A stretch of 64,000 nt of DNA, from NCBI GenBank assembly GCA_037043015.1, contig CM073327.1, forward strand, positions 6,058,727 through 6,122,726, read 5' to 3'. The DNA is from Bryum argenteum (Eukaryota > Streptophyta > Bryopsida > Bryales > Bryaceae). Below, piece by piece: positions 13,535 to 26,135 of this stretch. Below the pieces are notes generated by a model, which was not told the origin of the DNA, did not search any database, and worked only from the letters and a program-made list of their open reading frames with translations. Position numbers and translations under genes: made by a program. Each line of letters begins with the position of its first letter. Position 1 is the first letter of the stretch.

Positions 13535-14455
13535 ATAATCAGAAATGGCCCTCCTCAGGTCCAAATCAAAAATTCTAGATATTCTGGAGAAAAAACCGCA
13601 TCGGCTCATGCCCGTCATACTCTTGAGGTCCAAATCCAAATTTCTATAGATTATACAGAATAAATCCCATCTGCTGATGCGCCTGATGGTCCTGAGGTCC
13701 AAATCAAAAATTCTAGAGATTCTGAAAAATAAATGCCATCCGCTAATGCCTCTGGTGGTCCTGAGGTCCAAATCAAAAAATCTAGATATTCTGGAGAAAA
13801 AATCACATCGGATGATGCCCTGATGATTCTGAGGGCCAAATCATAAATCCTAGAGATTCAGGAGAGAAACATCCCCTCCGATGATGCCGTGATGGTCATG
13901 AGGGCCAAATCATAAATTCTAGAGATTCAGGAGAAAACATCCCATCGGACGATGCTCTGATGGTTCTGATGGCCAAATCATAAATTCTAGAGATTCAAGG
14001 AGAGAAAATCCCATCGGAAGAAGCCCCGATGATCCTAAGGTCCAAATCAAAATCTTTAGAGATTCTAGAGAAAACATCACATCCGATGATGTTGTGATGG
14101 TCATGATGGCCAAATCATAAATTCCAGAGATTCAAGAGAAAGAATCCCATCAGCTCATGCCCCTGATGGTCCTGAGGTCCAAATAAAAAAATTTAGAGAT
14201 CCTAAAAAACTAAATCCCATCGGCCGATGCCCCAGATGGTCATGAGGTCCAATTCAAAAATTCTAGACATTCTAAAAAGAAAATCCCATCAGCTGATGCT
14301 TCTGATGATCTTGAGGTCCGAATCAAAAATTCTAGAGATTCTAAAAAAAATATATATCGGCTGATGCCTCTAATGGTCTTGAGGTCCGAATCAAAAATTC
14401 TAGAGATTCTGAAGAAAAAATCATGAGGTCCAAATCAAAAATTCTATGAGAAACT
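13535..14455 (-). repeat. 69-bp minisatellite, about 13 degenerate units
   Basis: Units begin with gaggtccaaatcaaaaattc or a close variant at about 13,556, 13,625, 13,696, 13,765, 13,833, 13,901, 13,970, 14,037, 14,107, 14,175, 14,244, 14,314 and 14,382. The period of about 69 bp equals 23 codons. Consequently several minus-strand frames stay open for two to four units, reading variants of LEFLIWTSGPSGASADGIYF. Units differ by indels that shift the frame, and more than one frame is open, so a protein is unlikely. Confidence 0.85.
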
Positions 14456-14659
14456 CTAGTAGCACTCTTTTACATTTGCCCAGTAGAATGGTGGTTTGAG
14501 GGGAACACGATTTGTACAAGTGGAGAGGTGAGTATACGGTCGTGAGAAGAGTATACGGCCTACCCGGTGTGAAACACTTTGGGATACCTTTGAGGCATGT
14601 ACTATTAAAGAAGGAGGTGTGCCAATGAGGTGAAGACATGTGTTTGTCTGCCAATTAAT

Positions 14660-14790
14660 GCGGGTAGAAAATTTTTTGCTACCACGGACAAAGACAGAGC
14701 TTCTATAGGTGCTTGTAGGGTTTGAACTCCTGCCTATTCTCACAAGCGATACTTAGCATGCGAATCACCTGACGTGACCATCTAACTTTG
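14660..14790 (-). mobile_element. Possible tRNA-derived SINE head
   Basis: On the minus strand an A-box-like segment (TGGTCACGTCAGG) is followed about 45 bp later by a perfect B-box core (GAGTTCAAACC). The region between resembles a decayed tRNA with a long variable arm. The acceptor stem does not pair, so it is not a functional tRNA. Pol III-type boxes in a repeat-rich spacer suggest a SINE. No second copy or poly(A) end was verified. Confidence 0.35.
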
Positions 14791-16705
14791 CCTAAAAAGG
14801 TTGCCTAAAACGGTTGATGCTCGTGTCTCCCTCTGATGTGAGGGTTTGTTAACACTCATGATGGATGGGACTACATGTCACATGTTGTGACGTTGTCATA
14901 TGTAAACATGGGAGAGGGGCTAGTATACGAGAGGGGGCTACTACACAAGGGGGACCACTACAAGGTTGAGTATACTCCCCTAACTGTTTTGTATAATGCT
15001 AGAGTATACTTAACTTTGTTTTGTAGTAGTGAGATAAATGAACATAATCAATAAAGTTGTTGAAAAGCATGGTAATAAATGCGTATAGTAGGTGGCTCAA
15101 AACCCACATGGCACAACAAATCACTCGTTATACTTATCCAAGTAAGAGGTACACTATAGCTTCCAACTTCAAATTTCAAGATAATCATGGTGTACATTTT
15201 AGGTGATGTGGTTATGAGCATAACCATGAAATCCCTTCCAAAATTCTTAACTAATCCAATGTATATTAAAATTAGTGATTCCAATTGGTTCAATATCCAA
15301 CATACTTTGCACATTTCCCAAAATTGATTATGTTGACAACTCCCCATTAAGCTTTTGAATTCAAAATTTGAGCAAGTTACCAGTATGAATATTTATTTGA
15401 TGACATAAGGAACTATTACTATTATGGATTCAATATCTTTATTGTCTAACGAGTGAGTGAGCTAGGATGTTGAGATTTATCAATTTTAATGTAATTAATT
15501 CCTCAAGTTGGAATTTGCCCTACTTTTGACTTTAGGTTGGCTCCCACTATTCCTATCTTGAGTGTATGAAGTTAGAGATCATAGAGTCTTTTTGCAGGTT
15601 ATAGAATCTTCCCATGTCTTTCCAATAAGAACATTCGAGCTTCAAGATTCTTCATATTTTAGGAGATTCCTACCCTTGAAGTTTGGAAGTGCTTTGCTCA
15701 AATATGCTCAAAAAGTGTGGTATATGCTCATGTATTGTCAAAATCTACCCAAAACAACAAAATCCCATTGCAAAAACTCCAAAAATCATTATAAATTGGA
15801 ATTCAACTTCTTCTCAATTTCTAGTTTCCTACATGTAAAGAGGTACTTCAGGGCATGATCTCGTTGTTTGGATCTTCTAACCAAAAAATTTCACGTGCCC
15901 TTACTTTGGTCAAATACCAGACTTTGTATTTGAATTTCAACAAACATCTATGTGAAACATCAAACATTTATTTAGGTTATAAAGGTTCAATGAGAATAAA
16001 AATTGTTCAAATATATTCCCACCTTATTTTGGAACAAGATTTTGAAGAGCCACAACTCCCAATTACTTTTCAAGATGATTATTTAGGCTCTCAAAACATT
16101 ACTTTTCCATTCTAGAACAATATATTTTGTTGATAAAGCATAGCATTCATCAACTTTAATTGATAAAGCATAGCATCATGGCATTTGTGTACCTATGAGT
16201 GAAAAAGCCTTCAGCTGAAATAATTGCGAAAACATCACAGTATTGAAATATAGTGATATTTGAATATTGGGTTGCCAAACGCTGTTAGTCAAAAGATAAA
16301 GTTAGGACCTACAAAATTCAAAAATTGAAAGAAAGCACAAAAGGGACAAACTAACAACTGAATAAGTCTCCAATGGACTTATTTGACTTCATTTTTTGCC
16401 CAACCGTAAGGATTTGAAAAGTAGTAAGGGCTCTTTGAAGGCACTTTCGAAAGGTGTGGTCAAAAATGCTATGCTTTATCAACAATATTTGTTCCATTTG
16501 CTCTATTTTTCAACTTACTTTCCCCATTCACAAAAATGGCTTACATTGTTACCTTCGCTACGGAAGTATTGTGCCAAAAATTGATGCACCTTCCCTTCGA
16601 TACAAAACAAATATTCAATAAATTTCCATACTTGTATAATAAAAAATAGGCATAAAAAAAATGGTCAGTTTTAGAGCACTTTACCAAGCCCTCCAATCAT
16701 GATTG
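14791..16705. other. AT-rich spacer, nothing recognised
   Basis: Only short random open frames are present, up to about 98 codons (15,562-15,858), with no recognisable domain. A short direct repeat of about 28 bp containing tgataaagcatagcat occurs near 16,131-16,173. Confidence 0.5.
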
Positions 16706-16708
16706 CTA

Positions 16709-17109
16709 CACTAAAAATTATATTTAGTGTTGGATGGCAATTGGTGTAGTTACTACCATCATACTCCAACACTATTAGTCAACTTGTGGACAATTAGTGC
16801 ATTGGGGGGCCACCCTTTCTTAATGGCAACCTCCCTTTTATAGTCAACTTGTAAACAATTAGTGTATTGGGGGGCCACTATATCTTAATGGTAGCCTCCC
16901 TTTTAGCCACCAAAGTTGCAAGTTGGCTAACACCAAATCAAAATCTAACACTAAATGTCAACTTCTTCACTTTTCAATGCTTTAATTCTTACTATTGTTC
17001 ACGATTGGTGTTGGAATTGACAATTAGAGTTGCTACAATTCTACCCTTGTTGACAATTGGTGTTGTTGTTCGTGTTTAGTGTTGCCAACACTAAATATAA
17101 TTTTTAGTG
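16709..17109. mobile_element. 401-bp MITE with 25-bp perfect terminal inverted repeats
   Basis: The left end begins CACTAAAAATTATATTTAGT and continues to 25 bp. The right end (17,085-17,109) is its exact reverse complement. Both ends are flanked by TA (16,707-16,708 and 17,110-17,111), which could be a TA target duplication. The CACTA start recalls En/Spm elements, but those make 3-bp duplications and the flanking third bases differ, so a Tc1/mariner-like origin is equally possible. Inside, a unit of about 79 bp containing attggggggccac is tandemly duplicated at about 16,777-16,915. No protein is encoded. Confidence 0.8.
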
Positions 17110-17157
17110 TAGTGGCCTTGAGCTGAATATTCAAACAATATTTTAAATCTTGTTTTG

Positions 17158-17790
17158 TGGTCTAGAGTAAAACTGCACTTTCATTCAGTGAGTCTTGACC
17201 AAAGGTCTTATTCCTTTGGGTTTTTGTGCTTTGAGAAAGAAAGAGAAAAAGAGTACACTCCACATTCAACATGCCCTTTTTGTATATGATCTAGGTTTGT
17301 GGAATCTTTACACACGGAATCTTTTGTAAAATGCTGTAAAGTGGGTTTTGGTGGGGTGTTGTTTTACATGTTTTGCCATTACTTTGCTGACAACAAATTT
17401 TTACTACAACTTTAACCCCTAAATGTCTCAAAGTGTTTTCTTGAAGTTAAAATGCTATCATCAATCGAAATGCAATGGAAAATTCACCAACTACAATGTT
17501 GTCCAACCTCATCTCAAAAACACTATTTTACAAAAAATATCTAGCAAAAATATTTCTTGACTCAAATGATTTCTTTCAAGGGTGAAACAACGAAAATGTT
17601 CACATAGGCAAAAGGGTCCTCTTGCACTCAAATTCTTGCATTACCTTCAAAACACGTTTGGTTGGGTCAAGGTTATTACCACTTAAACTAGACTCTGTTT
17701 GAAACCCATCCTAAAAACAATTTGAAATCAAACGATAGATGAAGGAGACATAGCTCCTCAAATCATCCACTTTTTCACTTTTTTCAACGT
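17158..17790. repeat. Dispersed repeat, second family, copy 2
   Basis: This is collinear with 12,480-13,110 and begins tctagagtaaaactgcactt. Indels separate the copies, including a missing block near 17,610. It starts about 50 bp right of the MITE, so the MITE sits beside rather than inside this repeat. Confidence 0.75.
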
Positions 17791-18389
17791 AACGTCATTG
17801 GAAATCCAATACCATAAGTATTTGGATCAAAAATCTTCTAACTAAATAGTTGTTAGATTTCATCTTAAGATCATGATCATGTAAAGAACATTCATGAAAA
17901 ACTATTCTTGATTTTGCATAATATTTGCAATGGTAAAAGGCGCCCAATGTCTCAAAACCCGCGCAAAGCACAAAACATTCTATCTATACCAAACAGGAAT
18001 CTAAAGCAATAATACCTTTTTTTACCTATGATTGACAAGTCTGCTACCAATTTTTCAAAGTTAAAGAGTTGATGAAGGGACTAAAAAGAACTTGTTGGTT
18101 GCCAAAATAAGATAGTTACCTAATTCTAAGGTCACATTCAAACAAATAGTAATTCAAAAGAAAAAAAAATCAATTACCATTTTTGATTTTTGAAAGGTGG
18201 TAGGGAGAAAATAGATCCTTCATCTAACCTTTCCAATCCTTGAAAGCACTCATTGTAAAGAAATGAGTAGTATTCATGACAAGATGATAAAAATGATCTA
18301 TTGTAACTCTCAAAAATTGAGAGTCCAAAATTTCTATGACCACTTTAACTATCCTTCCACTTAATTCCAAACGCATGATAATTGCTTTC

Positions 18390-18647
18390 ATTGTTTGGAA
18401 AATTTGAAATTTGAGCCATTTTGGAGCACTCTCCCTTATATTTCACTGATGAAAAGTTTGGGACATGATGTGCAGCATCTTATGTGGCACCAAGCCCAGT
18501 AATGACCAGAGAGTATAAACAAAGAAAATCTTGGTAGTCAAAATATTTTTAGGATTCAATAGAAACATAATATGTTATGTTTAAAAATAAAAAATAAAAG
18601 ATATGAAATAATAAAAAATTAAAAAAATAAAAAATAAAAATAAAAAA

Positions 18648-18710
<63 letters not shown>

Positions 18711-21120
18711 GGAGTTTATTCTCAATTTGCGACAATTCCATTGATTCTACTTATCGTTAATTCCTTAGTCATTGACTTCTTCAGTGTCAAGAGACACATG
18801 CCAACCTTCACATTCCCATGTCTACCATAGAAATTCACATTTGCTTTCCTACTGATCACTAGTTCATTACAGTATCAATGGTAACATGACTACCTTGTTG
18901 CCGTGATGAACTTGAATGTTAGGGGTATCACAGTTTGTGCAACTTGTACATCGTACACTAAGGCTCGTATAAAGCCATGTCCGGACTTGGTCTACTATGT
19001 GTCAAAGGTGGATTTTCAACGTTGAGTAAAATGGTTCAATGTCTCCGCAATTGAGACAACACTCCACTCCAAGATGTCATAAAGACATGGCATTCATCTA
19101 GTGTGACGTGTTTGATTTTGGACTTGATTTCCCTCATCAAAATTTGGGGCACTTTTCACCACTAAAAGGTTGTTATTTGCGCCAAGATTTTAAGAAATGA
19201 AATAAATTAATTTTCTTTTATTTGTATGAGAGTGTTTTGAGATGAAATTAAATAACTAGATAGTTTGAGATGTTTTGTTTGGAGTAGGTTTGTTAATAGC
19301 ACTTTCATCTAAAAATAAAAATGTCAACAACTTTTTGTTAGTCTTCCAATAAATACATCGTAATTATGCAATCTATGAAGCCTCATGTTGTATCTACAAG
19401 GCTTTCAAATAAAAAGTGGTAAGTTTACACAAGTTTTTCTACTTCCAAATCCTTAGTTCATATAAAACCTTACATAAAACCTCATAAAGCTTAAACCACT
19501 TGCACTCATTTTGGCTATGAGTGCAAGTGAAAATATGCTAGAAATTCATAATTAAGAATTTTTTCACATAGAAGAAAAAAAATCCAAAATAAGTCAATAT
19601 AAGACTACAAATTTATAGTAATGAAAGGCATGTTTGGACTAGTAGATTGTGAATATACTCTTCATTTGACCTTTCTTATAGTAGGAACCACTTATTCTAT
19701 AAAATCATTAGTATGATAATGAGACTTTCCCATACAGCTCCATCAATATAATTGACTCTATGACTCAATTAAAGTACAAGATATGATGTGACGAAAGAGC
19801 ATCTTGTTTGAAATCAAGCAAGCACAATAATGGCCAGCGTTGGGAAGAATTGACTTTCCACCACTCAAAATATAATATTCTTTTTTGGATATAGTGCGAC
19901 CAATAGTTGTAACATGGAAAATTGACTTCGTACCATACAAATAATGAAACTAGAGTTTGGTTGTAAGCTTGTTTTCTAGATTGGATAAACAGAAGTATGC
20001 AAAATTTATCCAATGGTTTAGCTTTGAATTTCTTTTTTTTCTCATATCTCCCTTTTCTCCTATTATCCTGATAAAGCCCTCTTCAATTTTGATAAGAAGC
20101 ACTTCCTTTAACCAAAAGTAACCCCATTCATCCTTGATCAATATAACCTCTACTTCCATTCAACTTCCAATTCCTCATAAATCATTAAATTCACATTTCT
20201 TCCATTCCCTTTGATTTCATAGAATATTTACAACCCCTTTTTTGACATGGAAAATCTACATTTTCTTCGGTACATCAGTAAAGTGTATATAAGTAAAATT
20301 GCCATTTTGTAGTGTTAAAGTCAAATATTCAAAGGTATGACAATTTGTGCAACTTACACAATTGTACACTATGGCTTACAAAAAATCCATGTCAAGATTT
20401 GATCTTGAATGCAGTAATTTATATCAATGCTTCCTAAATAATCCTAATGTTTCTAGACCTGGGCCAACACTATATAGTAGTTTTTATGTGAGCACTCTTT
20501 GAAAAGTGCTACCTTCTTACTTCTATCCTAAATTACGAAATGACAATTGTGTCCTTCTTACATGCCAAAGTAGTTGGTGTATAAGAAGGATGCGGTAAGT
20601 ATAGAGTATTTTAATTCAAATGATTACGCTTTTGCCAAAACAAGATCTATAGACTAGCCCCTAAACATCCTTGATGCAAAATTTCACAAATTTCAAGAAA
20701 GACCTTCTTCTACTCAAAACTGGTGAGTCTAACTAAAGCTTTTTTTTAGGATATTCAATAGATATCCAACCATTACTACATCATCAAGACTTCGTTTTTG
20801 ACGAAGTCACTTGGGTTGAGTCCCAAAATAAGTCTTATTGTCTAGTATAGATTAGAGACCCCATACAATGACAATATGACATATGTACTAATGGTAAACA
20901 TCTTAGTGAAGGCAACTTTGTTTTTGGTATTCCATACATTGGGCCAGTTTTACCATTGCAAGCTAAATATGTGAAATAATAAATGGTTTTTCATAGATTT
21001 CCTTTACATTATCTTCATCTTAAGCTGAAAACTTTGTAATCAGAAGATTTTTGATCCAAATAACTTTGGTCTTGGATTTGTGATGATGTTTCTATAATAA
21101 AAATTGTGAAAAATGGATAA
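18390..21120. repeat. Dispersed repeat, copy B, uninterrupted
   Basis: The left part (18,390-19,100) matches 29,570-30,180, for example ggcaccaagccca and cttggtagtcaaaatattt. The right part (19,660-21,120) matches 59,140-60,600, for example gaattgactttccaccactc. Copy B therefore shows, in one piece, the sequence that is split in two around the 28.2-kb insertion at 30,277-58,471. No coding capacity is visible. A TA microsatellite sits inside it. Confidence 0.75.
18651..18708. repeat. TA microsatellite, about 29 units
   Basis: A perfect (TA)n run is preceded by an A-rich stretch of aaaataaaaat type. Confidence 0.95.
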
Positions 21121-24100
21121 TTCTGAGCAGCTAGATGAGTTTTTAGAAAATGCATTCTATAGTTCATCATGCACTACTTTTGTGCAAATCTTAACAATTA
21201 TCATAAGAAGATGAATTATCATCTAAATCCTTCAATTATGTTTCAACAATGCCCAATCCTTTAAGGGTAATACAACATTCTATTTTTTTGTTTAGGTTAT
21301 CATGTCATGCAATAGGGCAATGGTAAGCTTGGGGTATCACTTTTTGGACACACTAAGTAGGTTATTTTTATTGAAAGCCTCCAAAGTTTGTCTAATTTGT
21401 CCATTTTTATTAAGTAAAAAGACCCTAAAATGGAAAATAAAATATCATGCACCTCAATGAAATAAAAGTATATATGCCTGTAGAGTTTCTCTTAGATTTT
21501 TTATTTTTTTTTGGATCCATTCATAGATGAGGGAAAAAATGCTGAGTTTTGGGATTTGCAGGCATTATAGTGCACAATGAATTAGTTTTTTAAATTAAAT
21601 AAAGTATTGTGTATTCTGTACAAGAAGATGTAGGTCATATTCAAAAATTATATTAAAATAAAAATGGTTGATATTCCATTTGCGTGATTCTATGGATTTT
21701 AGGTTAGTGAGACATAACTTACTTTTTCAACTAAAAAATCAAATAAAATTACTTCAATCTTTTTTATTTTATTTTTAGTTTCTAAATTTTTACTTGATAC
21801 ATTATAAGTATAGACAACTAAAACCACATCTAATGAAGTCTTACTGTATTACAATTTATAAATGGATGTGTTTGACACACGAGTATAGAGTGCAATTGTT
21901 CATGAGACAACCTTTTTGGGTACGCCAAGAATACCATCACCCAATAACCATTGCTAATCATCTCTTTGTAGAATCATAGTAGAACACTTCCCATAACTCA
22001 AATCCTCACACTCATAAATAATGTCACATTTCTTCTAATCTTCTGAACCCCCTTATATATTCTTATAAAAATTACTACAAAATAGTAGCATCTATTAGTT
22101 TATACTACCTTCAAAGTTGATACAAAACCTTGTTTGGGCATTGTTTGGAAAATGTAGTCTACTTTGTGCAAAAAGGGACTTGATGATTGTTACCCCAAAA
22201 AATTTGCCCATAATTTTCTCCATGTATTCAACTAAATTGAGTATTTGTATGCAAAATCATAAAGACCCATGACGTTTTTTCAATCTTCATGCAACTTGTT
22301 TTCCACCTAGTAGTTATAGACTCAATTCTACTTTTATAAGCTTTGATTTTCTTGATTTATTCTTGCATGTAAGGTCTTGGTTTTATAACCCAAAATATTT
22401 AATTTGTAATCATCACATAAAAAGATATCTTTGTTCAAATGAATAGCTCTTTTTGAAATATTATAGGTTGTTTGATATTCTCATATAGAATAAATACCAA
22501 ACCCATGTGGAGTTGACTAAAATAAATTGCCCATTTGACCCACCCTTTACCAAATACCAAATCCATGTGGGGTTGATTTGAATTATATGCCCGTTTGACC
22601 TACCTTTGATAACTTACATGCCTATAGGATACAACAATACTCGTGTAGGAATACTGACCTCTAAACCATAAATCCTATCCAATAAGTAGTTGTCAGTGTG
22701 ATGTAACCAAATGAAACTCTTTGATTAACTAGCATACAATTGAAGCAACTTACATATGAACAAGTATAAGCATAAGGATAAGCATAGTCTTGAAAGAAAG
22801 ATAAAGCACTATAGTTACCCAAATTTGGCCCGTTTCAGCCTCAATACAACCATTCACATACCTTAGTCTATATACAATCTCAATTGTATATGATCAATAT
22901 ACATGGCATTAGAACTACAAGTCTCTTGTATTTAAAAACTGATAAAAATTTAATCAACATATGCATTCAAAAGGTGTGAACCTAGTTCAAAATAGTCGGC
23001 TAGTTGTAGTCAAAAGCACCACTCTCTAGAAGATACTTCCGTATCCACAACAATGATTCATGTCGTCAAAGTAAAAACACATCGCTAAAAAATAATGGAA
23101 ACCTTTAGTGTTACATGGTGACTTTACAAATACAACGGATTCTATACATATTCGAGCCAACTTCTTTGGCCGGAGCTATACAATACCACACTCTAAACAC
23201 ACTACACTTAAAAGTTTCAATCCTACGAAGTAGAATGAATAAATATTATACCATAATTGACAATTCTATGACTCAAAAAAATTCAAGTGACTTCATATTG
23301 AATCAAACTTGTTGATTATAAAAAAAACATTTACCTACTCTCAAGTTACACTCACACAAATAATAAGTCAAAAATCAAATAATAAGGAGTTGCCATTATG
23401 GTGATTATGACCCTGGATACAAAGGGATCCTTCCTCTTAACTTTTCCTATCCTTATTGTGAATAATTAAGTTGCTTCCATGGCCTCGCAAGAAGAATGTC
23501 TCATTCAATTATATTTATATAGTTCATTCAAGAAACAGTACACAACATGATTTGAAGAGAATCTTATTTGGTAGCAATGACAAGTAAGGAAACTACAACA
23601 ACTTCTTAGCAACCAAGAGTATAAACTTTTCATTATTTTGCAATAATAAGTATGAAGTACCTATTCCTAACCATGGCCTTTAATTCATTACAAAGGAACC
23701 TAGTGTGGAATAATATCATGTGTTTGACTAGTGTTCATATTACCTTAATTAGCCACAAGCCTCTTGCTTGTTCTTTGATCCCTAGAGATTCTTGGTGCAA
23801 AATTCCCTAAATTACAAATTTCTTGCACTTGTCTAGCTCAACAAAGCTCAATCTAATGATTACCTAGAAGATTAAACCGTATGATCTTAAAGCTAACTTG
23901 ATCTCACACACATATCAAATTTGAATCGTTAATTCTTCTTCATCGGGAGATTACATTAGTCAAAGTTGGTTGAGTTTTGTTCCAGCAAAAAACCCAAAAA
24001 GCCATTTCAGCTTTCTTGAACCTTTTGGGGTTAAGAATCCCTTCATACACCAAGTGAGGATTAACTTTTCAGATGAGACCTTTATTCTAAATTAGTTCAA

Positions 24101-24200
24101 TCACAACTCCCCAAAAAGTTCTATTTTCTTGTGTTTCCTATCTCTCATTCTCTCCCCATGTTAATATGAATTCTCGCCTTCTATCCCCTAACACATTCAA
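21121..24200. other. AT-rich spacer with dispersed repeat and a short tandem duplication
   Basis: No gene is seen. Block 22,880-23,640 is a second copy of 9,190-9,880. At about 22,494-22,607 a unit of roughly 65 bp containing taccaaa-ccatgtgg-gttga occurs twice in tandem. Confidence 0.6.
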
Positions 24201-24309
24201 ATGATTGGCCATGATGCATGTACCTCATTCGCTTTCAAACTACAGTCACAATTCCAGTCCACCAACTGTTGTTACAGAAAGTGATCGTAGAATCTAGATT
24301 TGATAGATT

Positions 24310-26135
24310 TCAGAGGCGGCCACCCCGTCCCAGAGCCAGGACACGATTACCTGCCGAGCAAAGCAACGGGAAAGAAGGATTCGTTTGGAGCAGGCCGGCG
24401 ATGGCGATCGGTGCGTGCGACAGGCCTCTCCGGACACGCCTTTCTATGTGCATGAGTGAGTGGAAGCTCAATTCAGCTGTGTCCCTTTGACACGGCCGCA
24501 ATGCACGGGCCAGGCGGGTCCATCCCTACCTGGTGGGCAGGGCGCCGTGATGGAGCCTGTCGGTGTGCACGCTTCCTGCATTTCCGCGCTGGACTCCACC
24601 CTCACGCTCCATGCAACTGCGTATTAATCTCGCCGCTCCTCCCTGGCAAACTCCACACTTCCAGAAGAGACTCCAACGCTTCCTCCTCCTCCTTCCAGGT
24701 ACGCACGGATCGTGCCTCATCACAATTTTGTGAGCTTACTTTGTGCTATCATCATTTGTTCATGTTGCTAGTCTTGATTTTGCTTCTTTTCATCTGAAAG
24801 ATTCGCGTTTTTGTAACCGTGACATCATCTGATTATGGTTTCAAGTTGATTCAGGTTATCTTGGAATAGTTTCGATTTAGGCCTTCCGAGCGTGAGCCTT
24901 TACATCTTGATATTGTGATCTGGCTTTGGTTCTGTAGCTTTGAGTTATTAGACGTCCTTAGGATTAACAACCATTGTAGACAAGAGGAAAAGTTCACGTT
25001 CTGTTTGAGTACGATCTTTGAGATAGTTTCAACTCAGGCTTTCGATCGTAAGCGATTTCATCTTACTAGTTTGTGTGGTTGTAGCTTTGATAGATTCTGT
25101 ACTTCTGTAGCTCAACGTCCTTGGAGCAATGAACATTGAGATATGAAGAGTAAGAGTTTTAGTTCATTTTTGAGCACGATTAGTTTCCGTGGCGCTCACT
25201 TGTTAACTTTCTTATGTTTGCCTCCTAATTTTACTTTCTTGATTGCTGCTTGATTGAGTTATTCTGGATTCGAGTCATTATTTAGTGCTGTAGCTTCAAG
25301 TTTTCATACACTCCTAAAATCAATGAACATCAAGGCAAGAGCAGGAGTCCAGGTTCTCTCTTAGCACGTTCCCCCTTCCAGGTACAGATCGTCGCTCATC
25401 ATCAAACTATCTGTGTTGCTCTTCTAGTGCTCGCTCGAGTAATTCCATAATTCTATTTCTTGCCTCTCCAGTTGTTAGACTTTGCTTCTTGCTTTTGTAA
25501 CTTTCAGTTCATTTGATCGTAAAATTTTGTAGCTTCGTGTTGTTGTAAATAGTCTCAGAATCTCTGAAACTGAAAAAAAAGTAGATGTTCAGGTTCATTT
25601 TGAGCTTGATCCTCCTTCCAGATACGGATCGCACAATACAACGCTCATCAAACAATCTTTCATGTTTCTCGAATGCACTGGCTTGTGTACTTTTTTGATT
25701 CTTGCATTCCCGATCGTTAGTCTTTGCTTCTTGTTTGTGTAGTGCTGGTTTTTATACAACATGTATTTATGTAGCTTCGAGCCGGTAGACACTCCCAGGT
25801 TCAATAAGCCAGTAGGAGATCAGGATCATTTTGAGCACGGATAGGAGTTTGTTCGTTTCTGAATGTGGATGTACCTCCGATTCTAGCAGTTGCTGGTTGC
25901 TTGTGTCGTTTGCTTGTGTAGAGCCAGCTCTTCAATATTTTGATGCTCTAGATTCTTTATGTGCATAAATTATGGTAGCATTCTGGCATGATACTTGCTG
26001 TGCGTGCCGTGTCTGTGCCTTGTCCAACCATAAGAGCAGGAGAAACGCATGGCGGTCAGCGGCTCCTGACGTAGTATCTCTTTCAACGATTAAATCTTCG
26101 TCCCTGACGAGGTCTACTGTGAAGTGTTGGTGAGA
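24310..26135 (+). other. Long leader region upstream of the MATE coding start, with internal degenerate duplications
   Basis: Base composition becomes gene-like at about 24,310. The motif ccttccag followed by a gtacggatcg-like string and a ctcatca string recurs at about 24,693, 25,375 and 25,616. Segments of the type tagcttcgagt...tagac...tc..gg.tcaat recur at about 24,938, 25,083, 25,290 and 25,770, each followed by tttgagcacgat or similar. The ccttccag|gta arrangement looks like splice acceptors of duplicated leader exons, so the region may be a multi-exon 5' UTR and promoter. No long coding frame is convincing. Confidence 0.5.

Noticed and set aside
13502..14113. Minus-strand frames over the 69-bp minisatellite as a repeat protein
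   Set aside because: Indels between units shift the frame and overlapping frames are equally open.
14660..14790. Functional tRNA gene
   Set aside because: A and B boxes are recognisable but the acceptor stem does not pair; at most a SINE remnant. The same applies to 30,760-30,850.
24218..24797. Two overlapping plus-strand frames of about 100 codons upstream of the MATE gene
   Set aside because: No domain, not in phase with the MATE exons, and the opposite strand is equally open; more likely leader sequence.
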